Shown piece by piece: positions 32,072 to 42,742 of a stretch of DNA of 43,141 nucleotides. Below the pieces are notes generated by a model. It saw only the letters and a program-made list of their open reading frames with translations, was not told where the DNA came from and searched no databases. The position numbers and the translations under genes were made by a program. Position 1 is the stretch's first letter. Each line of letters starts with the position of its first letter. The stretch is from SCRT01 sp036379455 (GTDB taxonomy: Bacteria > Pseudomonadota > Gammaproteobacteria > Nevskiales > Nevskiaceae). The stretch is from positions 1-43,141 of the forward strand of contig DASVGQ010000127.1 in assembly GCA_036379455.1 (NCBI GenBank), written 5' to 3'.

Positions 32072-33160
32072 GTGAGCCTCGTCAGCCGCATTGAGGCGTA
32101 CAACCTGCGGGCACTGGCGAATGTGGTAGTGGAGCCCGGGCCGCGCGTGTCGTTCTTCTACGGTGACAACGGCGCGGGAAAGACTTCGCTAGCCGAGGCC
32201 CTGCTGTTTGCCTCGCGTGGGTGCGGAGCCGCGCCACGGCTGCGGGAAGTGATGGGTCCGGCAGCGAGTTCGTGGCGCGTCACTGCCGAAGTGCGGGATG
32301 CACGCGACGGAATCGCGCGAATCCACCGGCTGGCTTTTTCGGAAGGACAGCGCGTACAGGAGATCAACGGTCGCAGGGCCACCAACGTGGAGCTGGCGCG
32401 GTCGCTGCCCTTGGGAGAGCTGTCGCCGCCGCAGCACGCCATGATCAATGCGCCCTCTGGTGCGCGACTGCGTTGGATCAACTGGTGTGCGTTCCACGTG
32501 GAACCCACCTTTTATCCGCTGTGGCTGGATTTCAGGCGGTGTCTGAAGCAGCGGAACGCCGTTCTCAGGAAAAATGTGCCTGGTCCGACGCTGCGGGCGT
32601 GGACCCACCGGTTGGCAGCGGCGGGAGAGCGGCTCAATACGGTGAGGTGGAGATCCGTCGTGGAGTGGGTGCCGTTGCTCCGGGAAGAGCTGGAGACGCT
32701 GCAGGCGGGCGATGATTGGAGCGTCGAATTCCGGCCCGGATGGGATGCCGGGCGCCCGCTGGATGAGCAGCTGGACCAGGACATCGACGCGGATCTACGG
32801 CTTGGCACGACCCGGCATGGCCCGCACCGTGCTGATATCCGGATCGGACGAAACGGCAGGGCTGCGCGCCGGCACGTCAGCCGCGGAGAGGAAAAGCTAG
32901 GAGCCATCGCGCTGCTGCTGGCCGTCAGCCGCAGGATCCAGGTGTCTCTGGGCTCGTGGCCTGTGTTGGTGTTCGACGACCTGTCTGCGGAGTTGTCGCG
33001 CACTGCACGGCTCCGCGTGCTTGCAAGGCTCGCCGCCATAGGTGCGCAGGTGTTCGTGACCGGTCACGAAAAACCCGAACGCGGCAGCATCAACGATGCG
33101 ACCTCCGTGTTCCACGTGGAACACGGGCATGTCGAACGGGAGTCCGACGCTGCATGCTAA
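32072..33160 (+). CDS. recF: DNA replication and repair protein RecF
   Basis: RecF is an SMC-like ATPase that loads RecA at single-strand gaps with RecO and RecR. The 362-residue protein has Walker A GDNGAGKT (31-38), the family motif NLRALANVVVEPGPRVSFFYG, the signature SRGEEKLGAIALLLA and Walker B VLVFDDLSAEL. The GTG at 32072 starts the family N-terminus (SLVSRIEAYNLRA). Two parS palindromes lie inside the gene, each encoding FHVE. The last codons after about residue 350 show the second. The gene order dnaN-recF-gyrB is standard. Confidence 0.94.
   Translation: MSLVSRIEAYNLRALANVVVEPGPRVSFFYGDNGAGKTSLAEALLFASRGCGAAPRLREVMGPAASSWRVTAEVRDARDGIARIHRLAFSEGQRVQEINGRRATNVELARSLPLGELSPPQHAMINAPSGARLRWINWCAFHVEPTFYPLWLDFRRCLKQRNAVLRKNVPGPTLRAWTHRLAAAGERLNTVRWRSVVEWVPLLREELETLQAGDDWSVEFRPGWDAGRPLDEQLDQDIDADLRLGTTRHGPHRADIRIGRNGRAARRHVSRGEEKLGAIALLLAVSRRIQVSLGSWPVLVFDDLSAELSRTARLRVLARLAAIGAQVFVTGHEKPERGSINDATSVFHVEHGHVERESDAAC
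32490..32505. promoter_or_regulatory. parS-like ParB-binding site 1 (within recF)
   Basis: CGTTCCACGTGGAACC contains the perfect 14-base palindrome GTTCCACGTGGAAC (32491-32504), the core of proteobacterial parS sites. Only the outermost base on each side differs from TGTTCCACGTGGAACA. Location near dnaA fits the usual origin-proximal clustering of parS. Confidence 0.8.
33108..33123. promoter_or_regulatory. perfect parS ParB-binding site 2 (3' end of recF)
   Basis: TGTTCCACGTGGAACA is a perfect 16-base palindrome identical to the parS consensus known in pseudomonads and related proteobacteria. It sits 38 bases before the recF stop, encoding VFHVEH. ParB would load here and spread, and ParA would segregate the origin. 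parA and parB themselves are not in the window. Confidence 0.92.
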
Positions 33161-33191
33161 AATTGGGGGCTTGCCATCAGGGGTGGACCTT

Positions 33192-35576
<2,385 letters not shown>

Positions 35577-35616
35577 GCGCCCGGCGGCGCGGGCCCGGGC
35601 TGCGACCTCCCGGCTA

Positions 35617-36705
35617 CTAGTGATCTGGTGGCAGCATGGCCACCAGCCTCTCGACGCGCTCCGTGAGCGTGCCGTCGTCTTCAGCGATGAGCGTGGCGTG
35701 TCCCACCTTGCGTCGCGGCCGGGGCGACTTTCCGTACAGATGCGGGTGCGTGCCGGGCAATTTCGCCAGAGCTTCAATGGCCGGCGCGTTTCCGATGAAA
35801 TTGACCATAGCGCAGGGACTGCGGAGCCCGGGATCGCCGAGCTCCAGCCCGGCGACGGCGCGCACGTGGTTCTCGAACTGCGAACAGTGGGCGCCCTCGA
35901 TGCTCCAGTGCCCCGAGTTGTGTACCCGGGGCGCAATCTCATTGCCGAGAAGCCCATTGCCCGTGTCAAAGAACTCGAAAGCCAGGAGCCCGACGTAATC
36001 CAGGCGATGCATGACGCGCTCCGTGTAATCCTCGGCCATCGACTGCAGCGGATCACGGCGATGGGGGCGCGCCACGCGCAGGATCCCCTCACGATGTTGA
36101 TTTTCGGACACCGGGTAGAACGCGGTCTTGCCGTCGCGGGAGCGCACGCCAAGGCACGAGATCTCGCGCTTGAAGTCCACGAAGCCTTCGAGGATCAGGG
36201 GGCTTTTTCCGAGGGCCGCCCACGCCGCGTCGATATCACCCTGCGTCTTCAGGAGGAACTGGCCCTTGCCGTCGTAGCCGAAGCGCCGGGTTTTGAGAAC
36301 GGCGGGCGTGCCGATGGTATCCACCGCGTTGTGCAGCCCGGCGAGGCTGTCGACCGCGGCGAAGTGCGTGACGCCAATCCCCAGGGATTCGAAGCAGCGC
36401 TTCTCGATCAGGCGGTCCTGTGATACGCGCAGCGCCTCCGGGCCGGGAAATATGGGGCGCCTGCGACCGATCGCCTTGGCGACTTCGACCGGCACGTTCT
36501 CGAACTCGTAGGTGACGACGTCGCTGGCTTTGCACAGCGCATCCAACCCCTCAGGATCGTCATAGGGCAGCTGGATCTGGCGCCCGACGTCGCGTGCGCA
36601 AGCTCCATCGGCGGGTTCAAGGAACGTGAAGTGCATTCCGAGTGGAAGACCGGCCGTCGCCAGCATGCGGCCGAGTTGCCCCCCGCCCACGATTCCGACG
36701 TTCAC
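35617..36705 (-). CDS. purK: N5-carboxyaminoimidazole ribonucleotide synthase
   Basis: PurK is an ATP-grasp enzyme that carboxylates AIR to N5-CAIR with bicarbonate and ATP in purine synthesis. The 362-residue protein starts VNVGIVGGGQLGRMLA, contains the ATP-grasp strands (PAVLKTRRFGYDGKGQ, LILEGFVDFKREISCLGVR) and the active-site block NEIAPRVHNSGHWSIEGAHCSQFE (shown here in part: EIAPRVHNSGHW). The GTG at 36705 overlaps the purE stop as GTGA. The frame is open 18 codons further upstream, but these lie inside purE. Adjacent purE-purK is the usual arrangement. Confidence 0.95.
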   Translation of the reverse strand: MNVGIVGGGQLGRMLATAGLPLGMHFTFLEPADGACARDVGRQIQLPYDDPEGLDALCKASDVVTYEFENVPVEVAKAIGRRRPIFPGPEALRVSQDRLIEKRCFESLGIGVTHFAAVDSLAGLHNAVDTIGTPAVLKTRRFGYDGKGQFLLKTQGDIDAAWAALGKSPLILEGFVDFKREISCLGVRSRDGKTAFYPVSENQHREGILRVARPHRRDPLQSMAEDYTERVMHRLDYVGLLAFEFFDTGNGLLGNEIAPRVHNSGHWSIEGAHCSQFENHVRAVAGLELGDPGLRSPCAMVNFIGNAPAIEALAKLPGTHPHLYGKSPRPRRKVGHATLIAEDDGTLTERVERLVAMLPPDH

Positions 36706-37208
36706 GGTGCGTGCGGCTCTGGATCGGCGAGGACCTTGTCCGTCTGGCGTTTGCGCCACGCTTCCAGGCGTGCTGCCAGCGCGGGATCGGCAAGCGCCAG
36801 AATCGACGCGGCCAGCAGTCCGGCGTTCCGCGCACCGGACTCGCCGATGGCGAGCGTACCCACCGGCACGCCTGCCGGCATCTGCACGATGGAGAGCAGC
36901 GAATCGAGCCCGTTGAGCGCCCGGGATCGCACCGGTACGCCGAGCACCGGGAGCCGCGTCTTGGCGGCCGCCATGCCCGGCAGATGTGCGGCGCCGCCGG
37001 CGCCGGCGATGAGCACTTTCAGGCCGCGGCCGACGGCGGAGGAGGCGTACTCGAACAGGAGATCGGGCGTGCGATGCGCGGACACGACGCGCGCCTCGTG
37101 CGGCACCCGCAGCTCGTCGAGTACCGCGGCCGCAGCAGACAGGGTCGGCCAGTCCGACTGTGATCCGAGAATGATGCCCACCAAGGGGTTTTCAACAGAA
37201 TCCGCCAC
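36702..37208 (-). CDS. purE: N5-carboxyaminoimidazole ribonucleotide mutase
   Basis: PurE converts N5-CAIR to CAIR, the step after PurK. The 168-residue protein is class I, with GIILGSQSDWPTL, the SAHRTPDLLFEY active-site helix and GAGGAAHLPGMAAAKTRLPV. The start is GTG 37208, preceded by GGGGAAG. It is translationally coupled to purK by a four-base overlap. The upstream gene, on the same strand, ends 42 bases away. Confidence 0.96.
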   Translation of the reverse strand: MADSVENPLVGIILGSQSDWPTLSAAAAVLDELRVPHEARVVSAHRTPDLLFEYASSAVGRGLKVLIAGAGGAAHLPGMAAAKTRLPVLGVPVRSRALNGLDSLLSIVQMPAGVPVGTLAIGESGARNAGLLAASILALADPALAARLEAWRKRQTDKVLADPEPHAP

Positions 37209-37250
37209 CCGTCTTCCCCGGCTGGAGCGTGTGTAGTCTGGATCGCGGGA

Positions 37251-38033
37251 TTATTGCACGCGCGCACCGGCGCCGGACCCTATCGAGAACACCGCACGTA
37301 CGCGCGCGTTGTATTCGATCAAGCCGACGCCGACGTGCATCGACGCGTCCGGCGCGGCGGACGGTGCGGCCATCGCGCGCATCAGGATCGGCTGCGCACC
37401 GGGGTTCTCGACCGTTGTCAAGCTGCGCACCGCGCCGAGCGGGATGTCCATGGCCGCGGCCAGCGCCGTCGCCTGCGCACGCGCGTCGCGCGCAGCACCC
37501 CTCAACGCTTCCAGCCGATATCTGGGTGCCTCGGAGTTCAGCAGCTCGGGGGGCGATACGCTGGGGATGCCCGCGGCGCTTGCGGCCTGCATCAGCGGGC
37601 CGAGATTCGCGAGATCGCGGATCGTCAGCTGGATGCCGCGCGATACCTGGTAGCCCTCGAATTTCCGGCCTTCCTTCGGGTAGCTGTACTCGGAGGTGAC
37701 GCTGTAAGCCGCCGTCGACAAATCGTTGGCCGGGATCCCGAGCGCCTTCGCCTTGGCGCTGAAGGCATTCACCATGGCGTTCACCCTGCCCTGCGCCGCG
37801 TCAAGATCCTTGTCGGTGTACTGCGCCGTCATCGACAGCCGTGCCTCGTCGGGCGCCACACGAACCTCGCCGTGCCCCTCGACGGTGATTACATGCCGCG
37901 CGTTCGGTGTTTCCGCGCTTTCAGCAGATGCAGGCAGCGCGGCCAACGACAGGGCAGTCGCCGCCAGCAGCGCCACCAGTGGGCGGAGCGCATGGTGAAC
38001 GATGCGGTGGGGCGGCAGGGTAGCGTGGGTCAT
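37251..38033 (-). CDS. periplasmic SIMPL-domain (DUF541) protein
   Basis: A 260-residue exported protein with a Sec signal peptide (hydrophobic stretch about 18-37, ending ASA). It has one SIMPL domain opening HVITVEGHGEVRVAPDEARLSM and continuing through YTDKDLDAAQ and YQVSRGIQLTIRDL to YNARVRAVFSI. The family (including the Brucella BP26 antigen and E. coli YggE) forms oligomeric shells in the periplasm, and some members relate to oxidative stress; the role here is unknown. The ATG at 38033 begins a normal signal peptide. Upstream of purE by 42 bases on the same strand. Confidence 0.88.
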   Translation of the reverse strand: MTHATLPPHRIVHHALRPLVALLAATALSLAALPASAESAETPNARHVITVEGHGEVRVAPDEARLSMTAQYTDKDLDAAQGRVNAMVNAFSAKAKALGIPANDLSTAAYSVTSEYSYPKEGRKFEGYQVSRGIQLTIRDLANLGPLMQAASAAGIPSVSPPELLNSEAPRYRLEALRGAARDARAQATALAAAMDIPLGAVRSLTTVENPGAQPILMRAMAAPSAAPDASMHVGVGLIEYNARVRAVFSIGSGAGARVQ

Positions 38034-38152
38034 TGGCAGGCTCGCTGGTCTTGGGCGTCACCGCCCGTGTGATCGTCGACAAGGTCCGTGATCCTTCGAT
38101 CACGTTAAGATCAAGGCTTGAGGCCAAGGTCTGAACGCGCAAGGTTACGTCA

Positions 38153-38692
38153 ATGTCAGGTGAAGAAGTTACGTTGTCCAGGGACTGCATCGGGACGCTC
38201 GTGCCGCAGGGTACGCGGGTCGAGCTGCCGGCCGGAGTGCAGGCCACCATTACGCAGGCGCTCGGCGGCAGCTACACCATCCTGGTCGAAGGCCACATGT
38301 TCCGCATCGCGGCGGAGGATGCCGATGTCCTGGGCAAGGAATCCATCATCACCGGAGGACTTGACAAGGACGCCACGGACGAAGAAGTCGAGAAGAAGGT
38401 GTATGAGCAGCTCATGACCTGCTTCGACCCCGAGATCCCGATCAACATCGTCGACCTCGGGCTCGTCTACGAGTGCGACATCAAGAAGAACGATGAAGGC
38501 AACTGGCAGGTCAAGATGCAGATGACGTTGACCGCTCCCGGTTGCGGCATGGGCGAAGTACTGATCGCCGACATCAAGGAGAAGCTCGCGACCCTTGGCG
38601 TCACCGACGTGGACGTCGAGCTCGTATTCGACCCACCATGGCGCATGGACATGATGACCGAGGAAGCGCGGCTGCAGGCCGGCTTGATGTAA
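38153..38692 (+). CDS. sufT: putative Fe-S cluster assembly protein SufT
   Basis: A 179-residue cytoplasmic protein. The N-terminal part (about 5-60, LSRDCIGTLVPQGTRVELPAG) is specific to the long SufT form. The C-terminal MIP18/DUF59 domain has DPEIP (92-96), DLGLVY (101-106) and the conserved Cys131 in TAPGCGMG. SufT helps maturation of Fe-S proteins, especially at high demand. ATG 38153 follows AAGG. It stands alone, without the other suf genes, and is divergent from the SIMPL gene across 119 bases. Confidence 0.93.
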   Translation: MSGEEVTLSRDCIGTLVPQGTRVELPAGVQATITQALGGSYTILVEGHMFRIAAEDADVLGKESIITGGLDKDATDEEVEKKVYEQLMTCFDPEIPINIVDLGLVYECDIKKNDEGNWQVKMQMTLTAPGCGMGEVLIADIKEKLATLGVTDVDVELVFDPPWRMDMMTEEARLQAGLM

Positions 38693-38714
38693 GCAGCCGC
38701 AGGCCGACAAGGCG

Positions 38715-38739
38715 CGCCGCGCGCAACACGCGCGCGGCG
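38715..38739. terminator. GC-rich hairpin between convergent sufT and mutM
   Basis: CGCCGCGCGC (38715-38724) pairs perfectly with GCGCGCGGCG (38730-38739) around AACAC, a very stable ten-pair stem. It lies in the 54-base gap between the two convergent stops, where it could stop transcription from both sides. No T-run follows on either strand, so it is not a textbook intrinsic terminator. Confidence 0.45.
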
Positions 38740-38746
38740 GTTCCGC

Positions 38747-39562
38747 TCAACGCTGACAGCGCGGGCAGTAGAAGCTGGAACGCTGGCCGATGCGACGCGT
38801 CACGATGACCGAGCCGCATCGCCTGCAGGGCTCTCCCGCGCGCCCGTAGACGTCCAGCCGCTGGCCGAAGTAGCCCGAGGTTCCGTCCACGTGCGAGAAA
38901 TCGCGCAGCGTGGTACCGCCACTCCCGATCGCCTTGTCCAGCGTCGCACGAATGCTCGTGACGAGCGTGTCGTAACGGGGACGCGCGATGCGCATGACTT
39001 GGCGCGCTGGGTGGATTCGCGCCAGGTACAGCGCCTCCGAGGCGTAGATGTTCCCGATTCCCGCCACCACGTGCGAGTCCATCAGGAAGCTCTTGATGGC
39101 CACGTGATGCCCGCGCGAACGCTCCCACAGATACGCGCCCGAGAACGCGACGCTCAGGGGCTCGGGGCCGATGCCGGCGAGCAGGGGGTGGCCGGCGCAG
39201 TCACCTTCGCACAGCAACATCAGGCCGAAGCGCCGCGGGTCGTGGAAACGCAGCGTGCGGCCATCCTCCATCTGGAGGTCGACGTGGTCGTGCGGTCCCG
39301 CCGGCGGGTGCCCCTGCAGCGTCCACAGGCGCCCGGACATGCCGAGGTGGATGAGAAGCGTTTCTCCGTCGGTATGCACCAGCAGGTACTTTCCGCGGCG
39401 TGCGACAGACAGGATGCGACGACCCGCAAGGCGTTCCGCCAGATCCGCAGGAATGGGCTGGCGCAGGCGCGGTTCGCGTACCAACACGCGCACGATGCGG
39501 TGCTCGACCACGCTGGCCTCGAGCCCGCGGCGGATGGTTTCGACTTCAGGAAGTTCCGGCAC
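38747..39562 (-). CDS. mutM: formamidopyrimidine-DNA glycosylase
   Basis: MutM (Fpg) removes 8-oxoguanine and formamidopyrimidines and nicks the strand. The 271-residue protein has the catalytic start MPELPEVETIRRGL (Pro2 and Glu3), the Lys of ARRGKYLLV, GIGNIYASEALY (helix-two-turn-helix) and the C-terminal zinc finger CRRCG to CPRCQR, plus the GQRSSFYC strand. The start is GTG 39562, fixed by the invariant N-terminus. The next gene upstream on the same strand ends 48 bases away. Confidence 0.97.
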   Translation of the reverse strand: MPELPEVETIRRGLEASVVEHRIVRVLVREPRLRQPIPADLAERLAGRRILSVARRGKYLLVHTDGETLLIHLGMSGRLWTLQGHPPAGPHDHVDLQMEDGRTLRFHDPRRFGLMLLCEGDCAGHPLLAGIGPEPLSVAFSGAYLWERSRGHHVAIKSFLMDSHVVAGIGNIYASEALYLARIHPARQVMRIARPRYDTLVTSIRATLDKAIGSGGTTLRDFSHVDGTSGYFGQRLDVYGRAGEPCRRCGSVIVTRRIGQRSSFYCPRCQR

Positions 39563-39610
39563 GAGGCGTCCGCTGCGGCGCGATGGTTGACGCGCGAGGT
39601 TGGCGCCGGC

Positions 39611-40525
39611 TCAGGGTTTCGCGGGTGCTTTCGCCGCCGCCGTTGCGCTGGAGGCGGGCTTGGGCGGCGGCTCTCTGGCCGGGGATAGCAGGCTGGCGGC
39701 TTCCGCCGCCGACAGGTTGTATTCGATGCCGATATCGCTGCGCACCAGTTTCAGGCGTGGCTTGCGGCTCGCGATGGTGAAGCGTTCCTGCTTGCCGTTC
39801 TTGAAACTCAGGATGACCTTGTCGCCCGCCTCGTCAGGCGAGGCCGCCGCTGGCGCCTGGGTGTTCCACGTGGAACGTCCCGTCTGCCACGCTTCCGCCA
39901 AGGTGGCGGCCGCGTTCTTCTCGAGGCCCGGAGCGCTCGGCGACAGTTGCCACTCGCCTTTTTTCCCAGTCCGCGCGGCCGTGTATCCCGGGATCTGGAT
40001 CTTCACCAGCTCCTCGCCATCGGGCACCAGCGACGTGCTCACCAGCCCGGCGTAGTTCTCGCTGCCCAGCCCCGGCGCCGAGGGATTGGCGATGATGCAG
40101 ATGCGATCGCCCACCATCGCGTAACGCCGAAACTTCAGCGGCTCCATCATGCCGATGGCGACCTTCGTGTCATCGAACTGCACGGTGTACTCGGGCGGTT
40201 GCAGCCCGAGGTTCGCGAGCTTCACCTCCCTGGGCTTGATCTGCTCCTGGCAGACGGACGTCGCGATCGCCAGGATGCTCATGACGTTGACGCTGCTGGC
40301 CTGCGCCTGGATCGGCTTCACGAGGTTCCAGCGCCCTTTCGTGCGCGTCATGACCAGCTCCGGATGATCCGGCTGCGAGACGGTGATTCGATCAACCTGG
40401 GCCGAGTTGAGGCTGGTCAGTGCCGCCTTTTTCACGTGTGGCTTCGGGCGCGAGGCGAAGTAGATGCCGATGGCCAGGATCGCGATGACCACGACCATGA
40501 CCAGATTGAGGACCGTGCGTTTCAT
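39611..40525 (-). CDS. DUF4340 protein of a Gld-like ABC export locus
   Basis: A 304-residue protein with one N-terminal membrane helix (about 7-24) and a large periplasmic DUF4340 region (about 30-275) with PDHPELVMTRTKGRWNLV, LGLQPPEYTVQFDD and IEYNLSAAEAASLL, and a Pro/Ala-rich tail. DUF4340 proteins usually accompany the GldG-like gene of ABC-2 export loci. Function is unknown. The ATG at 40525 gives a normal signal-anchor; it follows the GldG-like gene by 12 bases. A parS site lies inside this gene. Confidence 0.85.
   Translation of the reverse strand: MKRTVLNLVMVVVIAILAIGIYFASRPKPHVKKAALTSLNSAQVDRITVSQPDHPELVMTRTKGRWNLVKPIQAQASSVNVMSILAIATSVCQEQIKPREVKLANLGLQPPEYTVQFDDTKVAIGMMEPLKFRRYAMVGDRICIIANPSAPGLGSENYAGLVSTSLVPDGEELVKIQIPGYTAARTGKKGEWQLSPSAPGLEKNAAATLAEAWQTGRSTWNTQAPAAASPDEAGDKVILSFKNGKQERFTIASRKPRLKLVRSDIGIEYNLSAAEAASLLSPAREPPPKPASSATAAAKAPAKP
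39862..39877. promoter_or_regulatory. parS-like ParB-binding site 3 (within the DUF4340 gene)
   Basis: TGTTCCACGTGGAACG matches the 16-base parS palindrome at 15 positions, with only the last base different. It lies 6.7 kb from site 2, inside a coding region of unrelated function, which argues that it is kept as a DNA site rather than for its protein sequence. Confidence 0.85.
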
Positions 40526-40537
40526 GCGGTGCGGACC

Positions 40538-41977
40538 TCAGCGCCGACGGCGGATCGCCCAGCGCGACACGCCGAACAGGATGAGGATGAGCGGCAGCAC
40601 GACGACGTATCCGCCCGTGATCATCCAGCTTTCCCAGCCGGTCAGGAACAGGTTGCGATCCGGCGCCTCGGGAATCTGAATGCTGAGCGCGAGGCTGCGG
40701 TTCGCAAGCCACGTCACGATGTCGGTACCCAGCGCCTTGTTGCCAAGCAGGTTGACGTTGCCGTTGGAGAGGAAATCGGCGTTGCCTACCACCACCACGC
40801 GCTGCTTTTCCTTCTCCGACTTGTCGCCGTCGATCCCGGCGCCGGCTCCGGCGGCAGGCTTCGCGCTGCTGGCAGCGGATGCCGGAGCGGCCTTCCCGGA
40901 GGGGTTGTCCGGCGCCGGGCGAGTGAGTGCGACGCCGATCGTCAGGGGGCCCTGGACGTCTCCGTTCTTCGCGTCGAAGCGAATCGGGCCGCTGCCACCC
41001 TGGGCGTTGGTCCACGCTGCGGCGTCGGTCGTCAGGATCGGGGCGGCGTGCCACCCGGCGCTCTTGTTCTCACCGTAGCGCATCGCGCGTACCAGTGGGA
41101 ACACCGTGATTTCCTTGAATGACCCCGTGACCGGGTTGTCCGGGTACTGTGCCGCCAGGTAGATGCCAGGGCTGCCGATGCCGAGCTCGCGGTAGTTCGG
41201 GAACACCACGTAGCCAGGCAGCCACTGGACGCCGAGCTGCTGTGCCAACGCTGGCAGGACATCGTGCTCGTCCACGTCGCCAAGCCACAGCAGGTTGCCG
41301 CCGTGCGCCACGTAGCGCGCGATGATCGCCTGCTGTTGCGGCAGCATCTGGTTGCGCGGCGCCGCGATCACCAGTACCGACAGGTTGTCGGGAATCACGG
41401 GCTGTACGGCCAGGTTGATGGTGGTGACCTTGAAGCCCTTGTTCCGCAGGGCCGCCGCGAAACCCGAGTAACCGTTCTGGTCGGCGCCAGCGATGTCGCG
41501 CTCACCGTCGCCGCCGAGAAACCCGATGTAGGTCTGGGTCGCGTGCGCCAGCCGCTCCAGCGCGTCCGAGATGGCCGGCTCGGTGATCCGCTCCAGCGCC
41601 TCGTGGCGACCCTGGTACTCGACTACCAGCTGGCCCGGCTGCGTCACGCCGAATTCCTTGACCTTCTGCGGCTCGCGCGAGGGATCGACGAACTGCAGCG
41701 TGACGTTGCCCTTCGCCTTCTCGTACTTGTCCACCGCGTTGGTGATGGCCTGCCGCTGCCCGCTCTCGTCGCCGAAGACGAAGCCGTAGAAGTGGATCGG
41801 GTCCGGCAATGCCTTCAGCAGCCGCTGGCTGGCGGCGGTCAGCGTGTTGCGATGGTTGGCGGTCCAGTCGAATTCTGTCTTGTAGTGCACCGTCAGCCAG
41901 GCCAGCAGGCCAACGATCACGATGGCCAGCACGGCGTTGAGCCACTGCTGGGCGAGCTTGCTGCGGCGTTGATTCAT
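40538..41977 (-). CDS. GldG-like membrane protein of an ABC-2 export locus
   Basis: A 479-residue protein with an N-terminal membrane helix (about 12-31) and a C-terminal helix (about 450-472). Between them is a large periplasmic domain of the GldG/IFT52-like type, beginning WTANHRNTLTAASQRLLKAL and containing TYIGFLGGDGERD, LSVLVIAAPRNQML and RYVAHGGNLLWLGD. A low-complexity Ala/Pro/Gly stretch is at about 363-388. It is the periplasmic partner of the adjacent permease and ATPase. GldAFG support gliding in Bacteroidetes; in proteobacteria such loci have no established role. The ATG at 41977 gives the family start. Confidence 0.85.
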   Translation of the reverse strand: MNQRRSKLAQQWLNAVLAIVIVGLLAWLTVHYKTEFDWTANHRNTLTAASQRLLKALPDPIHFYGFVFGDESGQRQAITNAVDKYEKAKGNVTLQFVDPSREPQKVKEFGVTQPGQLVVEYQGRHEALERITEPAISDALERLAHATQTYIGFLGGDGERDIAGADQNGYSGFAAALRNKGFKVTTINLAVQPVIPDNLSVLVIAAPRNQMLPQQQAIIARYVAHGGNLLWLGDVDEHDVLPALAQQLGVQWLPGYVVFPNYRELGIGSPGIYLAAQYPDNPVTGSFKEITVFPLVRAMRYGENKSAGWHAAPILTTDAAAWTNAQGGSGPIRFDAKNGDVQGPLTIGVALTRPAPDNPSGKAAPASAASSAKPAAGAGAGIDGDKSEKEKQRVVVVGNADFLSNGNVNLLGNKALGTDIVTWLANRSLALSIQIPEAPDRNLFLTGWESWMITGGYVVVLPLILILFGVSRWAIRRRR

Positions 41978-41992
41978 CGCAGAGTGCCTTGG

Positions 41993-42742
41993 TCAGTTGC
42001 GTTCCATGTCCAGCCGCAGTACGGCCAGCCACAGGAACAGCACGATGAACAGGATGTAGTAGGCCACGTCCTCGGTGGAGACCAGCCCGCGCCGCAGGTT
42101 TTCGAAGTGCTCCATGAGTGACAGGTAGCCGATCGCTTGGGCGTAGGGCACCGACGGCGACTGCGCTACGGCCTGCAGGATCCAGATCAGCAGCAGCAAG
42201 CCGAAGGTGACGATCGCGGCGATCACCGGCTCGCGCGTCAGGGTGGAGACGAACAGGCCGGCGGCTCCGAAGGCCAGCATCATGAGCAGCAGCCCCAGCA
42301 GCCCGGCGAAGATGCGCCCGATGTCGAGATTGGTGCCTGCCAGCAGCGTGAAGGACATGCCGGCCAGCAGCACGATCGCGGCGAGCAGGAAGACCGCCAG
42401 GCCGAGGAACTTGCCGACCACGATTTCGATCAGCGAGGCGGGCGCCGACAGCAGCAGCGTGAGGCTCCCGGACTTCCGTTCCTCTGCGAACAGACGCATC
42501 GTCATCAGCGGAACGACCAGCAGGAGGATGACGTTCGCGGTGCTGTAGAGGCCGCCGCCGATGTAGTCGGAAACCCCCATCGCCGGGTTCGAGAAGCCCA
42601 TCGAAGCTTGCGCGTAGGCGTTCACGTAGAGGACGAAGAAGACGCCGAGGATGACCTGCAGCACCGCCAGCACCGCCCATGCCAGCGGCGAAGCGAAGAT
42701 GCGCCGGGTCTCGACCCGGGCGATGCTCATCACGCCACCCAT
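41993..42742 (-). CDS. ABC-2 type permease, GldF-like
   Basis: A 249-residue inner-membrane protein with six predicted helices in the ABC-2 exporter pattern. Features include MSIARVETRRIFASPLAWAV, the cytoplasmic loop LFAEERKSGSLTLLLSAP and the final LFLWLAVLRLDMERN. ATG 42742 overlaps the last base of the ATPase stop (TGATG); a second Met four codons later is an alternative. The permease pairs with the neighbouring ATPase and the GldG-like protein. Confidence 0.9.
   Translation of the reverse strand: MGGVMSIARVETRRIFASPLAWAVLAVLQVILGVFFVLYVNAYAQASMGFSNPAMGVSDYIGGGLYSTANVILLLVVPLMTMRLFAEERKSGSLTLLLSAPASLIEIVVGKFLGLAVFLLAAIVLLAGMSFTLLAGTNLDIGRIFAGLLGLLLMMLAFGAAGLFVSTLTREPVIAAIVTFGLLLLIWILQAVAQSPSVPYAQAIGYLSLMEHFENLRRGLVSTEDVAYYILFIVLFLWLAVLRLDMERN

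Noticed and set aside
33096..33191. Longer GyrB start upstream of GTG 33192
   Set aside because: It overlaps recF and the parS site; start 33192 has a Shine-Dalgarno and gives E. coli numbering of the metal ligands.
37254..38072. A 272-codon plus-strand frame antisense to the SIMPL gene
   Set aside because: The minus strand has a signal peptide and SIMPL motifs; the plus frame is an Arg-rich shadow.
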